Shown: positions 1-12,607, numbered from the stretch's first letter. The stretch is DNA of 64,000 bases from Xiphophorus maculatus (GCF_002775205.1 NC_036447.1:25588501-25652500), one strand, 5' to 3'. Notes: a model not told the origin generated them from the letters alone. Numbers and translations: made by a program.

Positions 1-3000
1 TTAACATCAACATTGACTATTGAGTTGTTTTGTCCCATCTTGTTTATGGCTGTACAGTAATATTGCCCAGAATCCATCGACTTGATGGAGTCAAAGATAA
101 GATTTTTATTTGATTCCAGGAGTTTGTTGTCTTTTTCCTTGTACCAGGTGTAGTTAGCTGCTGGGTTAGCATCACTGCTGCAGGTCAGAGTCACTGGGTT
201 TCCCTCCTTGATCTCTCCTGAAGGAGTTATGGACACAGAGACGTTTGGGGCATCTGACAAAAACAATAAGTAGACATTTACTAAGCATGAATGAAATGGA
301 AATACATCCTGATATAAAAATAAAAGAAGAAAACTTACAGAGAACATCAAGAAACCGAGATGAAGAGTTACATTCTCCATGCAGGTTCTGAGCCTTGCAA
401 GAGTAGCTTCCTCTGTGCTCAGAGCCGACAGCGAGGACATGAAAAACCTCAGACCCATTAGCAATGATTTTATTCTCCTTGTACCAGGTGTAGTTAGCTG
501 CTGGGTTAGCATCACTAGTACAGGTCAGAGTCACTGGGTTTCCCTCCTCTACTGCTCCAGAGGGTTTCACCGACACAGAACAGTTCTTTGGACCGTCTGA
601 GTGAGGAAACAAAATGATAGACTGAGGTTTGGTTTGAATGTTTCAAACTATATTATAGGATCTATTAAAAGTCTATATCTGATTTTCTAAACTGGTTACC
701 CAGTAAATGAAAGAATAAAACTTAGTCTGACTGTCTAATCGACAGACAGACAATTTTCTGTTTTAATCTGAAAATTAAAAAATCAGACAGGAAAATCTGA
801 GGGCCACACTTGAAACCTAAAAACATTTTCAACTTCCTGTCATGACTTTCTGATTATTCAAGCTAGGATAATTACATCTGAAAGAATTAATTCTTGCAAA
901 ATAATTCTTGACAAATCTTTTGTGAAAAAGTAAAAAAAAAATTGAACCTTCAAACGGTTCAACCTTTGCTTCTACAGAACCAACAGTAAGTCTCTATTGT
1001 ATTCTACTCACATTTCACATTAATATCGATACTTGGAGACGTCCGGCTCCCAAGGTCATTTCCAGCTGCACAGTAATACCTCCCAGAATCAGAGACCTGG
1101 ATGGAGCTGAAGACTGGTTGTATTTCTGTGCTGACAAGTTGACCATGTTGATCTTCATTCACCCTGTAAATGTTGTATTTAGCTGCTGGATTAGCATCAC
1201 TGCTGCAGGTCAGAGTCACTTTAGAGCCTTCAACAGTTTCTGAGGGGGTCACTGACAGAACGGTGGTCTGTGGAGCATCTGGAGAAAACGTGAGAATAAA
1301 ACTTCAGATGAAGCTCATGACTTTGCAACTTGAAGCTCAGAATCCCAAATATCAATAAATTTACAAAAATGTAGAGATAAATGGACTAAACTTGTGGCGT
1401 CGCATTCAAAATTTAGCAACAACTGTGAGCATTTATGTAAATGTAATTTATTGGTTTCTTAAGTTCAAAGCTTTTTTACATATTATTGTAATGAGATATT
1501 TATGTGCAGCATTTTGAGGAAAGAGATTATTGTAATTTGAAATGTGACTGTAACATTGCAAAATTTATAAAAAGTGAATCACTGTGAATAAATACTTTCA
1601 GGCTGCACTGAGAATCTGATGGAAAATATGTGGAAAGAGCAACAGATTAGGGTGATGGGAAAGAGGCTTTTTTTCCCAACAGAAATTGCAAAAATTTACA
1701 ATGTTTTGAACTTTTGAGAGATGCCTGTCAAATCAGTAACCATGACACATTTCTAGGTTGAATTAAAATATTTTTAGATCTAAACCTGCCAGGTGAATTA
1801 ATAATTTTTGTTGAACTAAATACATTAAATATTTTCATCAGACAAATACAGAGATACAAACTTACACACTGCAAGAGATGGAACATCCTCATGTCCTCTT
1901 ATTGCACACTGATATCTGTGTGTGGTATTAAATGAGGACAGGACCAAATTATTGTTATTTTCTTTGTTTGCTTTCCCATCCTCCAACCAGACGTAGGAAA
2001 CTGAAGGATCCAGCCGACAGTCAATGTGACATGTCAGCTGGATCCTGATTGGATCATTTAATCTGTTTACCTTCACCTGTAGATCTATGTGGACAAAAAA
2101 GTTATAATTTTATGAAAATCACACAAGCAGATTTATTTAGAGGTTAAACTGTAATATTTGCAACATCTTAAAACCAAATGACTTAAATTGCAACTGTTAC
2201 CTCTGACGAATAAAGAGACTCCAGGTGAACCCGTGTATTTTCCACCTTGTTGGTTTGTTATGAACCTGAACCTGTACTCTTTTGAGTCAGTTTGTCTCAC
2301 ATTAAAGATCTTCAGAGAGCAGAAAGTCTTAATGCAACTGTATTCCACACGACCTGAATAATCGGAGTTGTTTTTCAGATCCACATCATCTCCATTAATC
2401 ACTTTTGTAAACCAAAATGTTTTCACTATAACAATATATTTGTTGCCGTATATGACTGGGTAAATATATTTGCAGCTCATTTCCACCTTTGATCCTTTTA
2501 GGGCACAAATGGAAGAACGACTATAAGTCACTCCCCAAATATTCTGACCACAAACATCTGGAAGAAAAAAGACATTAAATAAACATTAAGTAGACTGTTT
2601 ATGTAAACATATTTTAATGAATCTGAAATACATTTTCAAAATGATAATATCTATCAACTAAAAGCTTTTAACACTTGAAGAATCCCGAGTCTCGTCTACA
2701 AAGTGTGAAACACAAAACATTTATGTGCTCTTGACTTTCCACACAAAGTTCAAATCAATAATCAAAGTTAATATCAATAATAAACTAACAGTGAATGTTT
2801 ATGAAACCATAAGGCGATTCTTTCTGCACCTTTCAACTTGTTGCTGCCACCTAGAAAGAAAACTGGAAAACTTTTTATATTGTAAAAACAACGACTGTAC
2901 TCTGCATGATGAACAATTAATGTATCAATATATTGTAATATCATCAGTGCTTATTAACAATAATCATCTGGGGCCAGTCCAAGGTTTCATGGGCCTAAAG

Positions 3001-5868
3001 CAGAATTGACCTTGTGGCCCCTCGTCCTGTGAAGAACATCACCATCATTAACAGGATTCAGTTCAGATCTGGTGGAGAGAGTCGAGTTTAACTGGCTGAA
3101 TATAAAAGCAATCACAGATTATTGGTTATTAATTGACGAGATGATTAGTGAACAAACTGAACTCAAAGACAAAAAATGTTTAAAACTTCAAGCCTCAAAT
3201 TGTAACTCCCTGTAACTCCTTGAAATCTTATGTTAAATGGTACACTATATTAAACTGGTTAATCTAATAATGTAGAAAGTATAGAAAACATCTTAATGGT
3301 GATTCTTAACCTCAATAAACTAATAGAACAATTTTAGATCCATTGTTTATGTTTTGGCCTCTATTTTAGCCTCAGATTGTCTCTGGCATCATCCATGTGG
3401 TGTAGAATAATAACAGCAGCTTTATCATTATAATTATCAATATTATTATAGATGCATCAATGTAAAGCTGAAGAAAGTCTGATGAGGTGATTTACAGTCA
3501 GTGGTTCAGTTCTGTGTCTGGAGCTGCAGACGGTGTTTCGACATGATGAGTCTCTTGTTGCTGTTTTCTTTCAAGATCTGACCACAAAGTGACTGTCAGA
3601 TTAATCCAGGCTGAACAAGTAAACAACATGCTGGCTGTTCAGGATTTAATATCCAATCATATTTTGTTGATCCCAACAAAATGTGAATGGGAGCCAAATT
3701 GATCAGATTACCTAAAGATTCAGTTGAACTGGTCCAAAGTTGAAGCCAGTTTGCAGTGAACTCTTTCCACCAAGATCCTGACTGAGTTTACAGCAGTGAT
3801 GTGAAGAAACAGGCTGCTGTCATTCTGTCTCTGGAGCCTGTTTAGATTTATTTACTGGAGTTTCTTCTTATAAATGTTTTTCTTGTAAACTCTGTGTTTT
3901 CATATCCCTCATTTAGACATTTGTCTAAAACTTCCCTCCCAGTAAAAGTTCCTCTTCTACTCTGAAGGAAACCACACGACTTATTTCTTTCTCTGTGTGA
4001 ACCGAGGAGTCTGTTCTTCCATTAGCTCTGTTATGATGTTCAGAGTAAATGTGTTCACTCCTGTGCACATTATCACTTCGTCTTGCTTTGTTTTTGGATT
4101 TAAACATTCATTATGATTTAGTAGGAAATCCTTGCAAGTTTTTGCAAAAGTACAAAAGTGAAGCATCAGGTTCTAAAATGATCTTACTCTGGCCTCAAGG
4201 GGAAGAAAACACATAATGTATATTGCATTAGATTGACAGACAACACCAGCTCACAGACACGCAATAATAATTTGGCACCAGCACAGCCTGTGTTGTACAG
4301 GGGAAAATCCAATTGTTTTTTTTACTTTTGTTGTGCTTTGCATGTTTAGATCGTTTTTGGGTTTGTTGTTTCTGTTTGTTTTTTTCCCTTTAACAATCCA
4401 AGCGCACTGGACTGAAGGTGGTTCTCTAAGGAGGCGGAGCGCACTAATTGGCCGCACATACAGGTGTCAGCAGAGGCTGATTGAGGCCGGAATAAAAGGA
4501 GCCTGGATGGAAGAGGAAGAGAGGACTGATTCTGTAGGCTACGGAGACTGGCACGCTGCAGAGTGAGGGGCAGACGGAACCCGTACGTCAGGCACAGAAC
4601 ACCGGGAGTTGAACAGACGGTCCAGTACAGAGGACCTCTGCCCTGATCCTGTAAGTAGTGTAGTGCCCAATGTCGATCAGAGAGTATTGGCAGGAAATAT
4701 GTCTTCCGGCGGAGATTTGGAGCGGGATGCTGACGCTTTCCTGCTCTTTCTGTTAGTTGGATTGGGCCGAAGAGTGGAGCGGTGCTGGAGCGTCACGCAG
4801 TCAGCTGTGGATCGGCAAAAGAGAGCGCTGCAGACGGATCGTCTCTACCAGGAGCAGCATAAGAAGCGGAACCCAACCCGTGGCCTCTAATTGGTGACTT
4901 TTGTTTAAGGACAATTATTGATTCCTGGATTTTATGGAGGAAAAAGGGGATGGTTTTAATGTGTCACTATTAGAGTGACTTTCTTCTAATAAAATACGTT
5001 GCGCTTGATTGCTTTGCTATTTTGTTATTGAGTTGTTTGCTTCCGCTTGTATCAAAGACAGAGTTTGGGGGCCATATTGGCCACACCAGCATGCAGTGTC
5101 ACACGTTCACACCACTGCATGCTGCACCGCTGTTGCCTGGGCGGTTACTTTTACACATGTACACTAGCATAAGAACACAGACACCCACGCTTCACTTGGT
5201 GTACTTGTCATCTCTATATTTGTCAAACTAAGATGAACATTTCTTATTTATCTTGAATGTACATGTAACACTGACTTTAACTTTTGACTTATTCATGTTC
5301 TTCAAAAAGCATTAAATGATTTACTTTTTCCAAAAGAATTCAACAACATTAATAATTTTAGCTGAAAATGTTTTCATCGTGTCGTTTCTTCATTAAGCTC
5401 CTTGCAACACGACAAAGATCTAATCTAAAATGTGAAACGTTTAGAGGAAGCTCATGCAGTGAATTTTAAAGGTGTTTGACTTTAATCATCCATCCAGTCA
5501 GAGCTTTTAAAATATTAGCAAAGACGACTGACATAAATAAAATCTATCTTTGGAATTGTCTAAAAATATATATATATATAAAAATCTCTCAGGACTTTTT
5601 AAAGATTTAAAAAAGTATTTTCATATTATTCATAACCTTTATTCATTCTTAACTTTACAAAACACACATTAATAAATATATCGTAAGCAATACATATTTT
5701 TCCCCTTAAATCATTTTGTCTAGACGCTTTAAATTCTGATTTCTTTCCTACTTCATAAAACCTGAAATCCAAATGCAGGCTGTTTGAGGTGGAAGATAAA
5801 GTTTCCTGCTCATTACCTGCTGCCATGAGAAGGACGATAACTCCACGGATCGCTGCTGAGAAACTCAT
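1..5868 (-). CDS. CD22/Siglec-like receptor gene A (3' part beyond window)
   Basis: This is a multi-exon cell-surface Ig receptor read right to left; the family binds sialylated glycans on leukocytes. Exons seen: signal peptide 5817-5868 (starts MSFSAAIRG), V-set 2201-2557, C2 domain two 1866-2084, C2 domains 1012-1278 and 339-596, and a further C2 domain 1-253 cut by the window edge. All have AG/GT borders and phase-1 joins. The V domain has the F-strand motif EYRFRF, whose second Arg fits the Siglec sialic-acid contact. Domain two has the CxxxC pair expected for the Siglec V-C2 interdomain disulfide. The later domains share the NPAA.YTWY / DSG.YYC pattern. Membrane and tail exons lie off the left edge. 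Gene B is a tandem copy. Orthology to mammalian CD22 rather than another Siglec cannot be settled. Confidence 0.85.
2201..2557 (-). CDS. Gene A exon 2: Siglec-type V-set domain
   Basis: One exon encodes the N-terminal V-set domain. It has an A-strand Cys (SSIC), a B-strand Cys (EMSC), two Cys near the E strand (YSC and TFC), the ligand-contact Arg in EYRFRFI, and a G-strand GSPGV. The loss of the usual F-strand Cys and its replacement by an E-strand Cys is a Siglec hallmark. The acceptor is at 2558-2559 and the donor at 2199-2200. Confidence 0.85.
4290..5088 (+). other. About 0.8-kb segment present only in gene A intron 1
   Basis: Comparison with gene B shows this block is missing there: the flanks at 4289 and 5089 are contiguous around 21,661. 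It begins TGTTG and ends near CCAGCA. It carries a TATA-like ATAAAAGG near 4493, a splice-donor-like GTAAGT near 4650, a short open frame 4609-4890 with no recognised domain, and an AATAAA near 4989. It could be a solo LTR-type relic, a small retrotransposed transcript, or a segment deleted from B. No clean target duplication is visible, so the origin is unresolved. Confidence 0.4.
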
Positions 5869-5999
5869 AGCTGCTCCTTTCTTCTCTTTAAATGAACTAA
5901 AAAGGCAGAAACTCTACTTTAGTCTGCAGAGCAAAGTAACAGGCAGTTTTTTTCCCACAGAACTTTATGAAAATGGCATAAAGAAGTTGTTATGAGTTC

Positions 6000-6010
6000 A
6001 GTTTCCTTCC
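6000..6010 (-). promoter_or_regulatory. Ets-IRF-like composite motif upstream of gene A
   Basis: On the minus strand this reads GGAAGGAAACT, fitting the Ets-IRF composite pattern GGAANNGAAA, 132 bases upstream of the gene A start codon. The same 11-mer occurs upstream of genes B, D and E. Function (PU.1 with IRF4/8 binding) is inferred from the motif and from the leukocyte role of the family. Confidence 0.45.
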
Positions 6011-6723
6011 TCTTATCATCTGAAGGTGTGAGCAGCTAATGACAGAACATGATGGCAGCAGATGAGCTGTTGATAAACAGGAACACTAAAAATATTCTGC
6101 TGTGTAATTCAACATTGATGTAGAGAAAACAAGAAATGCCTTAAGTTCAGTTTTTATAGTTGAACAATGTTTTTTGTTTTTACATGGATTTCTCTAAAAT
6201 CATTCTTTATGTGGCCCAAATTGTGTAGAATTTTAAAAGCAGAAATCTTATCAATGGAAAGTTGAAAATAGAAAATAAAACACGGTTCAGCAGAGAAACA
6301 TTTTGGATAAAGCATGATGCAGCTGAAATAGTTTTGCTCTGACTTGACGTGGATAAAAGTTTGTTTGAGTTGTAGCACAAGGAAATAGGAAGCTGTGGAT
6401 CCAGGAAGTTCCTAAGAAGAGCGTCAGAAGGCAGGAGAAACATCAGACGATCACTAACTGCTCTGATATCAGTATTTCTATTAATGATACAGTTTGTAAA
6501 AAGTGTGAGGGAAAAAAACGATGTTGCAGATATTGATGTCCTTTTACTCACTGAATTTTATTTAAATATAATTTGGTCTGGATGGCAACTAAATATTACA
6601 CCGTTTTCCCCGTCAGTCAATGTTGCTCTTTGCACCTGCCGCGCTGACGTCACAACCGCATGCGCAAATGCGGCTCTCTTTTTTCCGCTTTGAGTTACCA
6701 TGACAGCTAGAAAAGACAAAGTC

Positions 6724-7672
6724 TTATTTCAGACGCAAATAAAACAATACTATGAACATTGCTGTCTTCCTAATATAATGGGCTTTAAAGTTTTCATGGA
6801 TTTCCAAACGATCCTGAATTAAGAAGATGGTGGCTTGTAAATATTCGTCGCTATCAGTTAAAGCTAACACAGCAAAGTTTACAGCCTTCACTTCACTCCG
6901 GATCAACTTCTTCAGCCTAAAGCAGAAGGTAAAGGAGCCTCCTGTGTTATTTCCATGGAATCACTTCTGTATTCAGCCTGAATGATCGAGATTATGGGAT
7001 CGAGAGAGCAGACCAGAGCCAGACAGCTGAGCTACTGATCTGCCTGTACACACTGCTGGAAACACCGTCCTGCTTCACAAGAAGCATGCAAAACTAATAA
7101 AGCTAAATAACACGGAGACCTTAAGGAACACGGCCATATTTTTCTAAAAGCAACAACTTTGAACCTGAACAGTCAGCTGAACTAGAACCCCGACACCAGA
7201 GCTGCTCTACTGTTAAGCTATGGGCTTGTTGTTCCTCAGGCTTCAGGAGCAAAACGTCTGAACCGTAAAATCCCCGTTACTTGGTCTCTGACACTAACGA
7301 CAATAAACCACGTAATATACTTGAAAACAAGGTAAAAACATTGTCCGTTAGAATGGATGAAAAATGTTTAGATACTTAAATAGCACATTTTTACAAGACA
7401 AATGTCTAGCATAAGCTAAAGCTAATGTTAGCCACAAAGTTTAAAGAAAGTAAAACTTACCTTCGTATCTGTGTATAACGAGGCGAACATCTTAAAATCT
7501 TTCTCCAGCTTATTGTCGGGGCTTCGGATCGATGTTCATCATTAATTGTTACCTTGGACAAGCCCTGCAAATACCCAGTGTAAAGAGCCTTTTTCAATAG
7601 ATGGGAAAAGATTGAGCCGCTTTTCCCTGAAAGCGGAAGCTGAGGTGCAAAGAGCCAGTTACAGTTTAACAT
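6724..7672 (-). CDS. Candidate two-exon small gene, function unknown
   Basis: Exon 1 (7461-7672, starting MLNCNWLF) ends in the consensus donor GTAAGT. Exon 2 (6724-6916) follows a TTCTGCTTTAG acceptor. The phases match (two bases then one), giving a 134-residue frame that ends RLK-stop. A minus-strand AATAAA lies about 160 bases downstream near 6558. No family is recognised. Exon 2 has a helical-looking stretch containing DEYLQATIFLIQDRLEIHE. A 13-base inverted pair (GCTCTTTGCACCT near 6625 and its complement near 7646) brackets it, so it could be a transposon-derived frame rather than a host gene. Confidence 0.35.
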
Positions 7673-9104
7673 GCTCTGTTGAGAAATACTCTAAAAAGTG
7701 AAAGACCCAGATTGAAAAGGTCACGTCACACAGGAAACAGGATTCCTCCATTGCCATAGAGGCGCTATAGAGACAGAGAATGTAATGCCTTAGACAGCAC
7801 CGGATGCCACCACCAAGGAGGAAAACACACTGGAAAATCCCAGCTGCAGAGAAAATACAGAAAACAAATGTTAGAAATGACGATTCCTATCTCTGCTCCC
7901 ACAAATCCCCAAATCTGAGCCATTAGACCAACCAGCCACGGATATGGCAGGCAGTTTTAAGATGTAATCAGTTTCCTCTGACTATCTGGAATGTGACTAC
8001 AAATATCCAAGGATGAGTTTTAGACACAACTGTATTTTATACCTGGCATTTTAAGATATCTACATTCATATTCTGACTAGGAAGAAAAATGAAAGATGTT
8101 TTGACAAAACAAAATGCCTTTCAAAATATCTTCCATGACGTCACCAGGTTTATTTGAAGGGTCCGACATCCGTAATCACTATTTATGTTGATCGTAACTG
8201 TTACTGGTCAAAATGGCATTTTTACATAGCTGTGGTGACGTCACCAAGCTGTCCAAACAGCTGCCTGAAGAATTTTGGAGGTCCTGCAAAAAACTGTCAG
8301 AAAATGCCACAAAAAAAAAATACAAAGAGCTGTTAACGTGAACTTCATAAACTTAAAGACTTTCAGAAATCTGCCAAGAGTTTCCAACTTAAAACGGCTT
8401 TGAAGAACCAAAGGTTCTACTGCCGCCCCATTCCCAAGCTAAAACTGGAGCATTTCCAAAATGCTTTGCCATTGAGATTTTTAAATTCTAAGTAAACTTG
8501 GGATGTTTTGTCTAGACAGAATAATTATTCAAAATATCTGAAATAGAAAAGCCACCTAGATTAAAAAGCGTTCCAGACATCTCCAAATCATTCAGACATA
8601 ATTTAATTTTCAATAGTTGAATCTTATGTCTCCTATATACAAATTCATTTAATATATGTTGAATTCTGGTGTCATTTAAGATGTACTTAATCAGAATTAT
8701 CAGAACAAAAAAGTGAGATTTCTTGAATTTACATCTTAATGGTAATTCTGATATCATTTATACAAGTCAGAATATAATTAGAAATATCTCAAATACGCAT
8801 TTTATCTAGTCAATATATAATCAGAGATATCTTAATTGTTATATCCGGTGATAAACTAATTTGAAATCTGGAATGTGAGTGTGATGATGCAGATTTTATG
8901 TTAAGACGGCCTGCCGCACAAAGCATGCCTGAACAGTTCTTTCCCGCCAAACCTGCAGAGGCAAGAAGGACAGAGCACAAAGAGCTTGATTAAAAAAAAA
9001 TAAATAAATAATAGCAGCTTTCCTGCAGCCAGCAGACTCGCTTCTCCGGTTGCTTAATAAAAACTAACCAGATCCAAACTCCCGGTGATACATAAAACAA
9101 ATAT
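7673..9104. other. Non-coding stretch with degenerate repeats
   Basis: No supported gene was found. From about 7,980 to 8,870 the sequence is AT-rich with many diverged copies of a GATATCT / AAGATATCT-type word and two TGACGTCACCA blocks (about 8137 and 8236). It looks like an old minisatellite-bearing DNA-transposon relic. Confidence 0.35.
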
Positions 9105-9167
9105 TAGCAGAGCTAGTTTCTGTAGCAGAGCTAGTTTCTGTAGCAGAGCTAGTTTCTGTAGCAGAGC
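9105..9167. repeat. 18-bp minisatellite, 3.5 copies
   Basis: The unit TAGCAGAGCTAGTTTCTG is repeated exactly three times (9105, 9123, 9141) plus a nine-base partial copy. No coding role is visible. Confidence 0.9.
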
Positions 9168-9667
9168 GTTTAGCAGACGTTACAAACCGATCAGGCGATA
9201 AACGCAGAACAGAGACAGACGGCGTCCAGCTCAACCTGCTGCCGTCTGATTACCTGCAACAAAACAAAGCAACTTTATGGAAACATGGAAGGAGAATCAA
9301 AGTCAAGAAGTTGGGTCACATACCAGCTCCGGTCCAGATGAAGACACAGGAAGAGAAACACGACAGGATGACCAATAAAAGTTTATCTATTCTAAATGAA
9401 GGCTTCAGAGAAACTGGAATGAGACTGGAGCCTGTAGTAGAGGGAGGTGAACGGGGCGGGAAGGGAAGGCTCAGGTTTCCACTTCTTGGAGTTTTTGGTG
9501 GGTGGCATCAATCTGCTGTGCAAGTGGACTCTGACCCGGGTCTGTTTTATGGATCTGTAAGAAGTGAACGTACAGCCGGATCGGAACCGGTCCAGAATCA
9601 GTTTGCTGTCTGACCATGAGTCCATTCTGCTAATGGAGGATAACTGCCTCGTTAGCAAGCCTGTGTT

Positions 9668-10132
9668 ATGGTGAGTTATATGCAGGACCTTAACTAGGTT
9701 TTTGGATCAAAGAATGTATTTATTTCTGGTGACTAATGTTGAATTTGAAGGCTATAAGAGGCTTCTGGACAAAACAGTGATTTGTTGCAGAGTGTGCAGA
9801 GCATTGTAAGAGTATCGGGTTGAGAAACAGGAAAAAAATAAATTAATACTCCCCCTATTTTTGAATCAGAATTGATCTTGTCTTTTGTCTTCGTTTTTTT
9901 CTTTTTTTCCCTCTTATGTATATAGACGTGTTTGTTGTGATCATGTATCTTCTCGCCAGTGTGGGCGCTCTCGTGTCTCTGTGGGTCTAACAGGGAGAAC
10001 GAGTTTCCTGGCTCTGCGCATGCGCGGCTCAGAATAAACGAGCTCTTGCCAGAGTAACGTTGCATCAACTTGTTTCCTCTGTGATCCACAGATTCTTCTG
10101 CCTGTGCATCACTGGCTCAGATTCTCCTAGAT
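9668..10132 (+). mobile_element. Possible solo LTR-like relic (retrovirus-like fossil)
   Basis: The block has a pyrimidine-rich run, then a GC-rich promoter-like stretch, an AATAAA near 10033 and a U5-like tail. It is followed at about 10135 by TGGTGCCGGTAAC, which resembles the start of a primer-binding site. No internal viral genes follow, so if it is an LTR it is a solitary, old one. The call rests on this layout only. Confidence 0.2.
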
Positions 10133-10781
10133 CTGGTGCCGGTAACATAAGCAAACAAAGATGTAAAAAAACAAAGAGCTCTCAGTATCTGAGACTCGAG
10201 AACTACTGTTCATGATAAAGAGATGTTCAAGAGAATCGGACTGTTCGTGAACGTCACATATTTTCATTAGAAAACAGCTTATTCCAGTTTTCCCAGACTG
10301 GTTCCCTTTAAGTCAGCCCTACTTTGTACCACTATGGGTCCCACAGTGACTCCAGGAGGGGCTTTAACTAAACCACTTCTAAACCTCAGCATGTGCTTTT
10401 AAATAATTACAAGTTTCAGGAATCAGAAACTTGTATTATAAACTGAAGGAGGCTGACCAAACAAAAACTCCCAGATATAACTGATTGATTATGAAAAGAA
10501 AAATGAAGATTTATTAAAAGCAAAATGCAGATATAAAAACAGCAACACTTCAAAACAAACTTTAATTAAAGCAACAACCAACAAAACCATATTTTTATCA
10601 ACGTTCTAAGCTTTAATATGAGCAGATAAACATGACCAACATATAATTAGGGATTAGATATGAAGATATTAAAATACAGTAGGAGAGTACAGTCTCTGCA
10701 GGTGTTGATGCTGCGCTCTGTTACAACCTTATATGGACTTCCTCTCTGCTTCTTCTGGTTTCACTCCAACCGTCTCCTTGG
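10133..10781 (-). other. 3' flank and 3' UTR of gene B
   Basis: Downstream of the gene B stop there is a minus-strand AATAAA at 10510-10515 inside a block (about 10,340-10,781) that matches the 3' region of gene E (58,240-58,686) and remnant F (62,415-62,859). No other gene was seen. Confidence 0.55.
10510..10515 (-). terminator. Poly(A) signal of gene B
   Basis: AATAAA on the minus strand, about 270 bases past the tail stop codon at 10782-10784. It is conserved in gene E and remnant F. Confidence 0.55.
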
Positions 10782-11443
10782 TTACGGGTCGTGGTAAACT
10801 GGGTTCATGACTCCTCTATGGTTGACCTTGACTGGTTCCAGGTGAATCTTCTCTGTGACCTCTGCTGGACGTGAACTGAAGCAGCTGCATCCAAATAGTC
10901 TGAAGGACAGAGGGCTGACCTCTGACCTTTCAGCTTCTTTATGCAGCACAAGCTGGTATTGTTGTGATTCTTTAACATTTCATAACAGTTTACAATTCTT
11001 CTCACTACCTGCAGTCTTTATAACTCAGAGACTCAATATGTACAAACAGTATTTATTTTGTGTTATTTTTATGGTTATATTTTTGCAAATAAATTTTTTA
11101 CCTTCATTTTGGTGAAATGCAGCATTGGATATTTTTAGTTTTTCTGTCCGACTCTTTTTTTTATGTACAGTAATTGAATGACAACAATGCACCAAAAGCA
11201 GATTGGTTAATTACAGATCAATGCATTGATCAATGATCGATCAATCCATACTCACTCTGTGATCTCAATAGCATTTCTCATCTCCATCATTTCTACAGGA
11301 TCAGATAGTTTTGTGTTTTTTTTCATAGTTTTCAGGGTTCTGGATAAAAAACAAAAAATACAAAAACAAAAGTTTCAAAATGCAGAAAATCAAGAAGAAC
11401 ATAAACATTTGACCCAACTGATGAAATGTTCCTACAGATTTAC

Positions 11444-11522
11444 CTTCTAAAAGTAATCAGGACAAGCATAGAAATCAGGATCAATAGAGCCAACCTGCAG
11501 GTGATCGTTGACATTGGTTGAC
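11444..11522 (-). CDS. Gene B membrane exon
   Basis: The exon translates to one hydrophobic helix with an Arg near its outer end (CRLALLILISMLVLI). It is homologous to the gene E membrane exon at 59330-59411 and one codon shorter. Borders are AG at 11523-11524 and GT at 11442-11443. Confidence 0.7.
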
Positions 11523-12118
11523 CTAAAATATTAGAAGAAACAAGAATATTAATATTGATCTGATATTGATCCAACAAATGAGTCTTCCTGGAAGACAAGT
11601 CTTCATGATTTCCTTAACAAAGTTCATTGTTCAAATTATTATTATTGCTTTGTTTGTTTAGTTTCTTGCAAGCTAATCCAGTCATTTGAATTCTTGCTAT
11701 GAAATGTGATAAATTAGTTAATTTCTAATCATTAATTTCTGGCTTCCTCTCTATTGATATTAGAGAAAAAATATGTTTTTCTATTGTTTGTTTTTTGAAT
11801 GATTTGCGGTTTCACCTCTAAAAGTACTTCAGAGACAGAAGACGAGATTATGTAGACTTCAGGCTTAAATAAAGTAAAATCAAAACAATTAGTTGACTGT
11901 TTTATCCTAAAGTAAAGGAGTCAACTTTACCTTTGACTGAGCCAAGAAAACACTGGATTACTGGAAATAATAAAAATACTTAATCTTGTATCTTGTTTCA
12001 CCAATAACATGTGATAGTTAAATTTGCTCAGGCAACGTACAGAATTAATTAATGTAACTAAATGCAAAGATAGAAGGGTCAGTAGAAAAAACAATATTTT
12101 CAATAAATGATATATACA

Positions 12119-12120
<2 letters not shown>

Positions 12121-12211
<91 letters not shown>
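12121..12211. repeat. (AT)n microsatellite, about 45 units
   Basis: A perfect AT dinucleotide run inside the gene B intron between the last C2 exon and the membrane exon. The long Tyr-Ile open frames across it are artefacts. Confidence 0.97.
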
Positions 12212-12212
<1 letters not shown>

Positions 12213-12248
12213 TGTACACAGATACACACATATAGGAGAAATATTTAC

Positions 12249-12509
12249 CTGGCACAACAGTCACAGATACAGAGGTGTTATGATGTCCTATCTTGTTCTG
12301 GACTTTACAGTAATAGTTCCCTCTGTGTTCATTTTGTATGTTGGTGATGGTGAAGTGTTCTCCTGAAGCTTTTTGTGCCTTCTCTCCCTCCTTGTACCAG
12401 GTGTAGTTAGCTGCTGGGTTAGCATCACTGCTACATGTCAGAGTCACGGAGCTACCCACCACGATGTCACCAGACGGACTCTGAGACACTGAAGGAGATC
12501 TGGGAGCAT
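12249..12509 (-). CDS. Gene B membrane-proximal C2 Ig exon
   Basis: Complete phase-1 Ig exon (DAPRSPSVSQSPSG... to SVTVVPG) with B-strand Cys in LTCSSDANPAANYTWY and F-strand Cys in RGNYYCK. It most resembles the gene D membrane-proximal exon 51169-51429 and the gene C exon 25818-26078. Confidence 0.8.
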
Positions 12510-12607
12510 CTGCAAGAAAAAGTAGGAGTTGTGTTTGTTACTTTTATAATAATGTCAAAATATAAAGTTAATAAGTGGAAGACATTCTTTAATGTGCGAC
12601 TGCGTAC

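Noticed and set aside
2725-3009. 94-residue frame conserved in genes A and B introns (also 14,716-15,000)
   Set aside because: Conservation matches that of the surrounding intron DNA and the orientation opposes the gene; no domain.
4609-4890. 93-residue plus-strand frame in the gene A intron
   Set aside because: Kept only as part of the unresolved 0.8-kb block; no recognised family, so not called a gene.
9733-10089. 118-residue minus-strand frame
   Set aside because: It overlaps the low-complexity LTR-like block; Lys-rich part is from a T-rich run; no splice or domain support.
11927-12489. Long Tyr-Ile-rich open frames on the minus strand
   Set aside because: They are translations of the (AT)n microsatellite next to a real Ig exon, not protein.
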